The notes below the pieces were generated by a model, which saw only the letters and a list, made by a program, of their open reading frames with translations, was not told the origin of the DNA and searched no databases. Positions 39,401 to 47,052 of a DNA stretch of 64,000 nucleotides are shown piece by piece. Made by a program: the position numbers and the translations under genes. The stretch is from contig NC_133906.1 in assembly GCF_964199755.1 (NCBI RefSeq), positions 19,653,419 through 19,717,418 of the forward strand, given 5' to 3'. Positions within the stretch are counted from its first letter, which is position 1; every line of letters begins with the position of its first letter. This DNA is from Larus michahellis (lineage: Eukaryota; Chordata; Aves; Charadriiformes; Laridae).

Positions 39401-42400
39401 TCCAACCATCAACTCCACTCTACAAAGTTCTCCCTTACACCATATTCCTTAACACCACATCTAAATGACTCTTAAACACATTCAGGGATGGTGACTCCAC
39501 CACCTATAATGACTCCTCCACCACTTAACTGGAGACTTTTTATTTCCCCACCTCCCTGCCCCCCAACACTTGTGGGCAATGTGTTGGTAAGCCTTGGCCA
39601 CTGGATGCTAGTTAGTGCCACAAGCTGTGCCATGCTGCTAAAATAACTCATCTTCAGTCAGGTGCTTTAAGTACACAACCCCCCTGGCTCCTTGCTTCCT
39701 TCTAAAGCACCTCATGGCTCTTGTTGGCTCTAGAGTCTGCTCCTGGCTCTCCACGTCCTGCCAGCCCGGTCCCCACCAAAACGGAAGAGGTCAGTAACCT
39801 GAAGACGATGCCCAAGGGCCTGTCTGCAAGTCTGCCAGACCTGGATTCAGAGACGTGGATTGAAGTGAAGAAGAGACCTCGGCCCTCCCCAGCCAGGCCC
39901 AAGGTAGGTGGTGATGTAGGAGCTGTTGGGGTGGGGATCTCCCAGTTGTCTGGGTGATTTGAGTCCTAGGTAGGCAGGTTTCAGATCAAATAAGGTCTGT
40001 TGGTCACCTGGCCCCATCTGACCCCCTTTGGAGCTGCTTCTCAGTGGTGTAAATAAGGCGTTCTCCCCAGATGGGCAGCTTCTGGCTGTGGTAAGGAAGC
40101 ACGGGGCAACAGTTGGGTCTCCAAGCAGTAGGCTTGTGCTGCTATGTGGTCTTTACCCTGTGTCACCCTTGCCCCCTACCTGTAGAAACCAGAGGAGTCA
40201 AAGACACCGCAGCAGCAGAAGCAGAAGGACCAAGATGAACCTGAGGAGCTAGACTTCCTCTTTGATGAGGAGATGGAGCAGATGGACGGCCGCAAGAACA
40301 CCTTCACTGACTGGTCAGATGAAGATTCGGATTATGAGATCGATGATCGGGATGTGAACAAGATCCTCATCGTGACACAGACGCCTCCTTACCTGCGCCG
40401 GCATCCTGGTGGGGACCGGACTGGCAACCACACATCCAGGGCTAAAATGAGCTCAGAGCTGGCCAAGGTGATCAATGATGGGCTGTACTACTACGAGCAG
40501 GACCTGTGGACAGAGCAGTTTGAGCCAGAGTATTCGCAGATCAAGGTGAGAGCAGTTGATCCAAGGAAAGGGAGTACCTGCGGGTGTGGAGCTCCTCACA
40601 GGGAGCTTTGTGTACAGCAAGCTGGCTGCCTCGCTGGTGTGGGCTGTAAAAGGTGGTACAGCGGGTTACAGCCCACTCCTGGGGTAGAATTAAGCCAAGA
40701 TTAGACCTCTTGTAGAGCTTGGGATTCCTGGTTCCCAGTGACATGCCCTGCTGTGTTGGGCATAAACACAGCTCTGTAACATGGCGTGAGGCTGCAGCCA
40801 GGTAAAGAAAGTGCCAGTAACAAGGTGACCTGGAACATGAGATCCGTTGCTCTGCTGTCTGCCAGGGTGTTGGCAGGCAGTGCCAAATCTATGGAGGGAA
40901 CCAGGTGTCTCTGCACTGCCTGTAGTGCCCAGCACTCCATGGCACAGTCCCTTGGAGACCGCACTTACTGGGGATGGGTTCATGGACGGCTGGGCTGCAC
41001 TTGGCCTGTATTCTTCTACGTTTTGCTGCTGATTTGCATAGGTATGGACTATTTATAGAAGACCCATCTGCTGCTTTGAAGCATTTGAGTCCCAACATGG
41101 TGACTCTCACGGTCGGGGACTTGCCTGGGCTCATTCAGTGACTGAAGTTATTTTGGCTGTGAGGTGGGATGTCCCGTTAGAGCTACCAGCTGGGCTCGGT
41201 GTTGCCACGTCTGGTACCTGGCACATTGCTGAAGCAGTGCTGCTCTTTGAGGTGGCAGAAGCTGAGGGTGTGGGGAGAGCAGGTGACAGAGGGCCAGCAT
41301 GTGCCAGGGGTACGGGCCCTTCAGATGCACGGGAGCATTGTGCCCCACTGCTGGTGTGGCTGGGAGGATGCAGGGAGGAGGCTCTAGGGATGCAAGAACA
41401 TGGCAGGGGCAGTGTGGTCCTGGCCTAGCTTGCCTTGAACCTTGCTGGACTAGTGGTGACACAGGTAGGTGAAAGCCTGAAAGACACAAGCAACGGTTAG
41501 TGGAGCTGCCTTGTAAGATCCGTGAAAGCTTGGGAGCAGCAAGTGGCTCGGATCTGGCCCATGCATGGCCCTGTCTTCTGTTTGCTGCATCTCCCCTTCC
41601 TACCTTTGCACAGCGTGTTGCCCTTCCTGGCACCAAGGCTTTGTGGCTGCAGTTGGTGCCCAGCGTTGTGGCTGCTGGACAAGCAGTGAGGTGGTCATGA
41701 TGAGTTGATGGGACGAGGACGGAAGAGGGCAATTGGTTGCTTCATTGTCTTCCTCTTCCAATGCAGCAAGAGGTGGAGAACTTCAAGAAGGTGAATATGA
41801 TCAGCAGAGAGCAGTTTGACACCCTGACGCCAGAGCCCCCTGTGGATCCAAACCAAGAAGTCCCTCCTGGTCCCCCCAGGTTTCAGCAAGGTAAGAGACA
41901 GGGGACATGAGCGTGTGGGACTGAATTCATCCCTTCCTCCTAGTGAGAGGTCCTCAGAGGCTGGGTGGCAGCTGGGGAGAAGGAATTGGGGCCACAGGTA
42001 TGTGGGCTTATTTTTCCCAGAGCAATGCTCTTCTCCCAGCTGAATGTTTTGGGGCTCCAGAAGAGGAGGCCCTAAAGCAGGGGTGTCCCAGCAGTGAGGA
42101 AACTTCGGCGGGCTTTGATGTAATTCGCTGGATGGGACTTGACTTTTGGACCCTCTCTGAGTACCTGGAAGGCAGTTGCCTGCTGGGCCTTGCTTGCGTG
42201 TGCATTCCCCCATCTTTCTCCTGGGAATGGGGGATTTGTCGCTCCTGTTAGCTGCTGGGAAGCAGATACCTTGTGGGATCCCTGGAAGCTCAGTTCTTGG
42301 ACCTGCAGCTAGGCTTTGGGCTGTCTGGCCAGGCTGGTGACATGCTGGATTTGAAGCTGCTTGCCTCAGAGGGCTGGGATGTGTATCCTTGCATTCCTGC

Positions 42401-45400
42401 CTCCGTGGCTTCTCATCTGCGAGATGGGTGTCCCTTGGCTGTAATGATGCTCTTGTGCTCAGATCTCAGCTTGACCCGGGGCGGGGGGGTTTCTCTCTGC
42501 AGTACCTACAGATGCTTTGGCTAACAAGTTGTTTGGAGTCCCTGAGCCTTCAACCATCGCCCGGTCTCTGCCTACAACTGTACCAGAATCACCCAACTAC
42601 CGCAATGCCAGGACCCCCCGGACCCCTCGCACGCCTCAGCTGAAGGACCCGACGCAGACGCCCCGGTTCTACCCGGTGGTGAAAGAGGGCAGGACGATAG
42701 ATGCCAAGGTGAGAGCCGGGCTGCAGTGTGGGACAGGAGCTGGGCTTTGCCAGATGGGGACTAGGGGGGAAAGGAACACATTTCCTGATGCTCCATGTCT
42801 TGCAGACTCCGCGGAAGAGGAAGACAAGGCACAGTTCAAACCCTCCGATGGAGTGCCATGTGGGCTGGGTGATGGATTCTCGGGAACACAGGCCCCGAAC
42901 TGCCTCTATCAGGTACTGGAGGCAGGCATGCATGATCATAGAGGAGCCAGAAATGGGAAAGGGAAAGTCTGGTGGGAAGGAAGGGGAAAGGCAGTGTCTG
43001 GTCTTGCAGGGAAGGTCTCCGGTTAGGTGGCTGCAGAAAGGGATCCAACTTGTATCCCCTGGAAGGAGCTGAGGAAAGTCTGAAGTCTTGGAATAATGAG
43101 ATGAGACTTGGTTGGGAACGTTGGGTTCCCTTCCGAGTAGGATACAACATGGCTCAGGTCCAAAACCCAGAGTAGAAGGTCACAGAGAGTCAGTGGGACC
43201 AACAGACAAGCACCGCCGGGTGGAGCGTGACCCCGGTCTGCTGCCAGCTGGGCGATGCCAACAAAGGGGATTGATGGGAGTCTCTCTTGCTCAGCTCCAG
43301 CCCCTCGGAGGGGACCCCAGCCGTCGGAAGCTATGGCTGCACCCCGCAGTCCCTGCCCAAGTTTCAGCATCCTTCACACGAGCTGCTCAAGGAGAACGGC
43401 TTCACGCAACATGTCTACCACAAGTACCGTCGGCGCTGCCTTAATGGTAAGGATGCCTGCACTGCAGGGCGTGGGGCAGGGTGTCTGTGCTCTGCTGAGC
43501 TGGGGGGCAGGGTATAGCGGCGGAGCATGCACACAGAGATAAGCAGGGTGCTACAGGACAACCTTGCCTAGTACCTGATGTTTCCCTACAGCCTGTGGCC
43601 AGCATGAGCTGTGGCTCAGGGTGTCCAGCACTGGGGCTGGGTGTAGCCACAGGTCCCTCCTGAATATGAGGCCCTGTGCAGAGCTGCCTCCCTGGGAGGA
43701 TCTGCCTTGTAAGCATCCCCTTTTCCCAAAACAGAGCGGAAACGACTGGGCATTGGTCAGTCCCAGGAGATGAACACGCTCTTCCGGTTTTGGTCCTTCT
43801 TCCTCCGAGATCACTTCAACAAGAAAATGTACGAGGAGTTCAAGCAACTGGCTGTGGAGGACGGGAAGGAGGGATACAGGTAGGAGAGGAAAACGGGAGT
43901 GAGGGAAGGAAGGGTTTGCCCTTTTGCAGCAGTCATGGCAGAACAAAGGCAGCATCTCTGCCTTGTGCAAAGGTGGGACTGGGGCCACCCTCAGTCACCT
44001 CCTGCTGCTGGTACGCGGCAGGCTCTTGACTCAAGAGCCTCTTTGCCTGGGTGTTGTATACACCAGTGTCTGAGCACCATGTGCTGCTCTCTTCCCAGGT
44101 ACGGTCTGGAGTGCCTTTTCAGATACTACAGCTACGGGCTGGAGAAGAAATTCCGGCCAGACATATTTAAGGACTTCCAAGAAGAGACCATCAAGGATTA
44201 CGAAGCTGGTAGGTGCCTCCTCTGGCCTCCCCTGGGGTTGGCAGCGATGTAGCCCAGCTGCATGGCTGTCCCTGGGGCTCTTCTCATGACTTGGGGTAAG
44301 CTATGTAATGCTGTACATTAACGTATGCGATGGGGACCAGCTGGATGTCCTGTTGCTCACTTCACAGGAGAGGGTTGAGTGGATGCTCACCGGCCTGAAG
44401 ACTGCTGGGGGGTTGGAGGAGGGCAGTGGGAAGCTGTAGCGAGGCTCTGATTCCTCTAGGATCTTGCAGTGCCTGAGCCTTGTCACTGCCAGGTCAGCCG
44501 AGCCCGGGGACATCCCCTGTCAAGAGGGCTGCCCAGTGCTGATGTAGGTTGCATCCCTCAAGGTTCTCCCTCTTGCCTCAGTTGTGCCCACCAGTGGGAC
44601 AGGAGGGACTGTGGGGCGAGCAGTGGGGAAGCCTGGAGGGAATGGTTCTGACATCTGGTTTGGCTTTTTGTCCTGCTGATGTCTGGTTTGGTTTTCTCCC
44701 TCCTCCAGGACAGCTCTATGGGCTGGAAAAGTTCTGGGCCTTCTTAAAATATTCCAAAGCCAAAAATCTGGACATTAACAGCAAACTGCAAGAATACCTC
44801 AGCAAGTTCAAGCGCCTCGAGGACTTCCGAGTGGATGTGAGTAGACACAATGCCTGCACCACACTGATGGCCCCTGCAAACAAACACCCCTTGGCCCCCT
44901 CCAAGGAGGATTTCGGTGGTCTGTCCCCAAGTGGTGCTAGGCAGGGGAAGTCAGTGACACCTGGTGTCATGCCCTATCATTGCAGCCAGGCCAGAAAAAA
45001 ACTTCAGGGTTTAAATATCGCAAATGCACTTCAGGGTGGCTCTCTGGGGAATTGGATGAGCCCATCTTCCTTGATGAGCTGAGAAGGGAGGAGGAAAGTG
45101 AGCCCTGATGGCTTGAGTGGAGCCAGCATTGTGTGGAGCTTTGGCTCCCAGACTTCTGGACTGTGCCCCTGTGTGGGAGGGAGGTGCCTAAGAGCAAGTT
45201 GTCACCCTTGTGCTTGATTGGAAGTCAGTTTGGCTTTCTGGCAGCAAATCTGGCAGCTGTAGATTTGGAGAGGAGGGCAGCTGTTTGCTTGGGGTGAGCA
45301 TGCGTGTTCCTTGTGGGTCAGGGAGAGAAGTTGCAACTGGAGGTTTGCAGGAAGGCTGTTCTCTGGTCCAGGGGGAGGGCATCTGCATTTGGAGGAGGCT

Positions 45401-45651
45401 GTGCTGATACTGGGCTGCTTCTCTTCCAGCCACCCATGGGGGAGGAAGGTGGACACAAGAGATACCCTACGACATCAGGGGGAGATGGCAGGAAGCGCTA
45501 CCCATCCCAGTCTTCCAGCAAAACGGTCAGCCAGTGCCCATCCAGCCAAGCCCACGCCTCACCCAGCCAGCCTGCACAAGAGGATGCCAAAAACCTGAGC
45601 CAGCAATCCCCCGCCCCGTCGGCTGCAGAATCGCAGACAGTGGGGAAGTAG
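3096..45651 (+). CDS. LARP1: LARP1, La-related protein 1 (19 coding exons, complete)
   Basis: Joining 19 exons at GT-AG borders gives one open frame of 1042 codons plus TAG. The family binds 5'TOP mRNAs and poly(A)/PABP in the cytoplasm and represses or stabilises TOP messages downstream of mTORC1. Seen here: the vertebrate LARP1 N-terminus [11 protein letters not shown]; eight consecutive RG dipeptides at residues 292-307; the La motif at about 350-440, with the six RNA-contact positions of La conserved (Gln361, Tyr364, Tyr365, Asp374, Phe376, Phe395); a PAM2-like segment at 449-464; and the DM15 region at about 825-969. DM15 keeps Arg859, Phe863, Arg898, Tyr902 and Tyr941, which I align to human cap-pocket residues Arg840, Phe844, Arg879, Tyr883 and Tyr922 (1019-residue numbering). 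Human LARP1 is about 1096 residues; the shortening lies in low-complexity linkers. Span given includes introns. Identification is secure; expression is not testable here. Confidence 0.97.
3493..3514 (+). repeat. G-rich tract in CpG island
   Basis: A run of about 16 G preceded by GGTGGTGGT, just inside intron 1. It has strong potential to form a G-quadruplex in DNA or nascent RNA; this is inferred from composition. Confidence 0.6.
10699..10825. repeat. 61-bp tandem duplication
   Basis: Two near-identical units follow each other with period 61: AGGAGAGGCATCCCTGCCC begins at 10711 and again at 10772, and AAGCATCTCTGGTG recurs at the same spacing. A few substitutions separate the copies. It lies in LARP1 intron 1; open frames across it are by-products of the repeat. 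Confidence 0.85.
11590..13060. other. AT-rich block in LARP1 intron 1
   Basis: Composition switches from about balanced or GC-rich to clearly AT-rich for roughly 1.4 kb, then back. The block has few CpG sites and no coding frame, and it lacks transposon ends I recognise. It could be a conserved non-coding element, an enhancer or an old decayed repeat; sequence alone does not decide. Confidence 0.4.
19840..19945. repeat. A-rich low-complexity tract
   Basis: AAAC- and AAACCC-type simple repeat culminating in a run of more than 20 A (about 19906-19929). No retroposed gene body or target-site duplication is evident beside it, so I call it simple sequence rather than a retrocopy tail. Confidence 0.75.
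25196..25204 (+). promoter_or_regulatory. TCACGTGAC palindromic E-box
   Basis: An M-box/CLEAR-like E-box (core CACGTG with flanking T and A) occurs in intron 1 beside a short AT-rich stretch. MiT/TFE, USF or MYC/MAX factors bind such sites; use here is inference. Confidence 0.3.
33330..33391 (+). CDS. LARP1: LARP1 coding exon 2
   Basis: Acceptor TTCTTGCAG and donor GTAAGG flank 62 bases. With the single base carried from exon 1 they encode residues 117-137, beginning [12 protein letters not shown] and ending RKGSK. This basic segment precedes the conserved DFGD block. Phase 1 in, phase 0 out. It lies 29.9 kb from exon 1. Confidence 0.95.
35027..35092 (+). CDS. LARP1: LARP1 coding exon 3
   Basis: Sixty-six bases encode residues 138-159 (VGDFGD...[14 protein letters not shown]), one of the best conserved short blocks of LARP1. 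Phase 0 at both ends. The acceptor is the less common AAG (GGATACAAG) after a CT-rich tract; the donor is GTGAGA. Confidence 0.95.
35871..36039 (+). CDS. LARP1: LARP1 coding exon 4
   Basis: Encodes residues 160-215 plus one base. The segment is rich in Lys, Glu, Asp and Ser ([25 protein letters not shown]) and is presumably disordered. The acceptor is a tandem CAGCAG, so the exon may also begin at 35868 and add one Gln. Start 35871 is preferred because the remembered human protein continues with Pro at this junction. Donor GTAAGG at 36040. Confidence 0.92.
36561..36692 (+). CDS. LARP1: LARP1 coding exon 5
   Basis: Acceptor CTTTTGCAG and donor GTGGGG. Encodes residues 216-259, starting with the conserved [14 protein letters not shown] and continuing into an Arg/Asn/Gln/His-rich linker. 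Phase 1 in and out, so skipping this exon (132 bases) would keep the frame. Confidence 0.94.
36879..37022 (+). CDS. LARP1: LARP1 coding exon 6 (RG repeat)
   Basis: Encodes residues 260-307. The conserved [11 protein letters not shown] is followed by eight uninterrupted Arg-Gly dipeptides (292-307), an RGG/GAR-type element expected to bind RNA and to be an arginine-methylation substrate. The acceptor is CTGCTGCAG and the donor GTAATC. The exon is 144 bases, phase 1 on both sides. Confidence 0.93.
37722..37884 (+). CDS. LARP1: LARP1 coding exon 7
   Basis: Encodes residues 308-361 plus two bases. It contains [13 protein letters not shown] and NITYYFDN and opens the La motif with [17 protein letters not shown]. 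Acceptor TTCCACAG, donor GTAAGC. The split codon 362 (AT|A) restores Ile at the junction with the next exon. Confidence 0.96.
38157..38301 (+). CDS. LARP1: LARP1 coding exon 8 (La motif core)
   Basis: Encodes residues 362-410, the core of the La motif: [19 protein letters not shown], then [17 protein letters not shown]. It carries five of the six La-type RNA-contact positions (Tyr364, Tyr365, Asp374, Phe376, Phe395). Acceptor CATACAG, donor GTGAGG. Confidence 0.97.
38492..38666 (+). CDS. LARP1: LARP1 coding exon 9 (PAM2-like)
   Basis: Encodes residues 411-468. It starts [14 protein letters not shown], completing the La motif, and then carries [17 protein letters not shown], the PAM2-like motif linked to poly(A)-binding protein. 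Acceptor GGTTCCAG, donor GTGAGC; phase 0 in, 1 out. A CR1 fragment lies in the following intron. Confidence 0.96.
39159..39206. repeat. 28-bp-period tandem duplication in LARP1 intron 9
   Basis: GGTGCTGTTGTAAGAGTTAG at 39159 recurs with one change at 39187. It is a local duplication of about 20 bases separated by 8. Confidence 0.75.
39353..39502 (-). mobile_element. CR1 LINE 3'-end fragment
   Basis: The plus strand reads AATCATTTAGGTTGGAAAAG, then GATCATCGAGTCCAACCATC, the reverse complement of the hallmark CR1 3' end. It breaks off after GGTGACTCCACCACC. It is antisense to LARP1, in intron 9. It closely matches the copy at 57368 over its whole length, differing at only scattered positions, so both belong to one subfamily. 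Confidence 0.9.
39734..39903 (+). CDS. LARP1: LARP1 coding exon 10
   Basis: Encodes residues 469-525, with [31 protein letters not shown] and a Ser/Pro-rich start. Acceptor GGCTCTAG, donor GTAGGT. Phase 1 in, 0 out. The conserved acidic/basic segment is regulatory in the family. Confidence 0.95.
40186..40545 (+). CDS. LARP1: LARP1 coding exon 11
   Basis: The longest LARP1 exon: 360 bases, phase 0 at both ends, residues 526-645. It contains [39 protein letters not shown] and [18 protein letters not shown]. Compared with remembered human LARP1 the first 20 or so residues are shorter and Gln/Lys-rich. Acceptor CCTGTAG, donor GTGAGA. Confidence 0.96.
41767..41890 (+). CDS. LARP1: LARP1 coding exon 12
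   Basis: Encodes residues 646-686 plus one base: [20 protein letters not shown], then a Pro-rich tail ending PPGPPRFQQ. Acceptor CAATGCAG, donor GTAAGA. The split codon G|TA gives Val687. Confidence 0.95.
42503..42708 (+). CDS. LARP1: LARP1 coding exon 13
   Basis: Encodes residues 687-755: [18 protein letters not shown], then a Thr-Pro-Arg run ([12 protein letters not shown]) and FYPVVKEGR. The TP motifs are candidate proline-directed phosphosites, an inference from family knowledge of mTOR/CDK regulation. Acceptor CTCTGCAG, donor GTGAGA. Confidence 0.95.
42806..42912 (+). CDS. LARP1: LARP1 coding exon 14
   Basis: Encodes residues 756-790 plus two bases, with the basic [13 protein letters not shown] followed by [16 protein letters not shown]. 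Acceptor GTCTTGCAG, donor GTACTG. The split Ser791 codon is AG|C. Confidence 0.95.
43295..43446 (+). CDS. LARP1: LARP1 coding exon 15 (DM15 start)
   Basis: Encodes residues 791-841: [29 protein letters not shown] and [12 protein letters not shown], the first part of the DM15 helical repeat region that recognises the m7G cap and adjacent cytosine of TOP mRNAs. Acceptor TTGCTCAG, donor GTAAGG. Confidence 0.96.
43735..43879 (+). CDS. LARP1: LARP1 coding exon 16 (DM15)
   Basis: Encodes residues 842-889: [39 protein letters not shown] and GKEGY. Arg859 and Phe863 align with human cap-pocket Arg840 and Phe844. Acceptor AAAACAG, donor GTAGGA. Confidence 0.96.
44099..44208 (+). CDS. LARP1: LARP1 coding exon 17 (DM15)
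   Basis: Encodes residues 890-926: [19 protein letters not shown], then [16 protein letters not shown]. Arg898 and Tyr902 correspond to human Arg879 and Tyr883. Acceptor CTTCCCAG, donor GTAGGT. Confidence 0.96.
44709..44836 (+). CDS. LARP1: LARP1 coding exon 18 (DM15 end)
   Basis: Encodes residues 927-969: [20 protein letters not shown], then [17 protein letters not shown], closing the DM15 region. Tyr941 aligns with human Tyr922. Acceptor CCTCCAG, donor GTGAGT, phase 0 out. Confidence 0.96.
45430..45651 (+). CDS. LARP1: LARP1 coding exon 19 (terminal)
   Basis: Encodes residues 970-1042 and the TAG stop at 45649-45651. It begins [13 protein letters not shown] and is a Ser/Gln/Pro-rich, probably disordered tail ending in QTVGK; the human tail likewise ends in LGK. 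Acceptor CTCTTCCAG. The 3' UTR follows directly. Confidence 0.95.
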   Translation, partial: PPMGEEGGHKRYPTTSGGDGRKRYPSQSSSKTVSQCPSSQAHASPSQPAQEDAKNLSQQSPAPSAAESQTVGK

Positions 45652-45957
45652 AGAGCCTGCGGCATCTGCTTCCTGACGGGGTCGGGGTGGGGTTGGTGGG
45701 GGACTGGCTCAGAGAAGGGGAGACGTGAGCGGGTGGGACAGGAAGGGAGCTGGAAGGTGGGTGTCCAGGAATAGGCTGCTCGGGAGAAACTTCAACGCAC
45801 ACGATTTTTTCTCTTGTGGCTGGAAAGCAAAGACGATCTGGATCTAAAACACCATTTTGCTATTACAACCCTGACCAGAGCCAGACCTGCTCCCAGCAGA
45901 CCCACCCTTTGCTTTCCCTCCCCTCCTGTGCACACACTCATGTCTTAGTGTCTCTTC

Positions 45958-46025
45958 AAAAAAAAAAAAAAAATGTTTTGGCTGGGTTGGAAAGGGGAGA
46001 TTTTTTTATTATTATATATATATAT
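45958..46025. repeat. A16 run and TA microsatellite in LARP1 3' UTR
   Basis: Sixteen A at 45958-45973, then TTTTTTTATTATTATATATA-type sequence to about 46025. Simple repeats inside the transcribed 3' UTR. Confidence 0.8.
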
Positions 46026-46596
46026 CAAGTTTTAAATTATTGCTAGAAGTTTGTCTGGATTTACCAAAACAAGTCTGCTCTGTGCGGCCCCAACGACTCC
46101 CTCTGTGTCCCCCCTCGGATCGCAGGGCAGCCTGCTTAGGAAGCTCGGAGGAGCGAGGTTCCCCGATGGGGGACCGAAGCCGTAGTGTGTCACGATGCTG
46201 CGGAGCCTCTGATCTCCATGACCTGGCTGATGTCTCCCATTCCACGTGCGGTGGTGCCCCTCCAACACTGACCGCCGCGACAGGAGCATCACCCTGTTCG
46301 TCGTCCTGGTCCCTCCTCCCCAGCGTCTTCACCTTCAACCTTCCCGAGGGTCTGGCTCTCCCTTCGCCCGCCTCTCTCTCCCTTCCATCACGGACAATTT
46401 GGAAGTCAACCAAAGGACCTTTGCCAAGGATAGGCTTGTTCTGACTCCTTCCTGTGAGGACGGCTGGTGGGAGGCCAGCAGGCACCTGGACTCGAGCCTG
46501 TGCGGACAGTGCACCCGCTGCCCCAGGAATTACCATCGCATGCAAAGACAGGACTTTGCTGAAGGAGGTTTTCTCTTCCTTTTCCCTTGGATAAAT

Positions 46597-46774
46597 GAAA
46601 CGACAACAACAGAAAAACAACCCCACAAACCCCTCTAAACCAACAACAACAACAAAAAAACTCTTTAAAAAGACACATCTCCCTTTGCTTTCTTCCTTGG
46701 AAATATTATTGAAGATAAAAAAAAAAAAACAAACAAAAAAACAAAGAAACAAAAAAAACCCACAAAAAAAAAAG
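46597..46774 (+). repeat. A/C-rich low-complexity block in LARP1 3' UTR
   Basis: CAACAACAACAA-type repeats and several A-runs of 7-12 bases, interrupted by a short mixed segment near 46670-46715. In the mRNA this would be an internal A-rich stretch able to bind PABP-like proteins and to cause oligo-dT mispriming. Confidence 0.75.
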
Positions 46775-47044
46775 TTGCCTTATGGTGGAGCTGGACCGGG
46801 GAGGCTTGCTGGCTTCCTGCACCCTGGGGCGCACTGGGCTCTTGGCCCCCCGACCTAGAGACTCCTCACGGCATTGCTGCCGAGCTGATCTTCCCCGCGG
46901 CCTTTCCTCTGACTCTGCAGCTCGCTCGGATGCCTCCCCCCATCACGGAGCTCCCCCTGCCAGCCCTGATTCTCGTGGGGGAAGGTGCCGAGGGCAGTCA
47001 AATCCAAGACTTGTGCTGACGAAGTAGCTGAAGCCGCTATGTTG

Positions 47045-47052
47045 TGTATATA
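47045..47052 (+). promoter_or_regulatory. Pumilio-type element UGUAUAUA
   Basis: An exact match to the PUF consensus UGUANAUA in the LARP1 3' UTR. Function is inferred from the motif only; one match in 5.6 kb is compatible with chance. Confidence 0.3.

Larger units (their letters stand above)
33392..45429 (+). other. LARP1: LARP1 introns 2-18
   Basis: Seventeen introns, from about 97 bases (between exons 13 and 14) to about 2.5 kb (between exons 4-side and neighbouring exons at most). All use GT donors and AG acceptors. Apart from a CR1 fragment (39353-39502) and a 28-bp tandem duplication (39159-39206), both in intron 9, they show no repeat, RNA gene or extra exon that I can support. Confidence 0.8.

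Noticed and set aside
46012-46752. 246-codon minus-strand frame in the LARP1 3' UTR region
   Set aside because: It starts in the T-rich complement of the A-rich block (runs of Phe) and has no domain, as expected for a chance frame antisense to a UTR.
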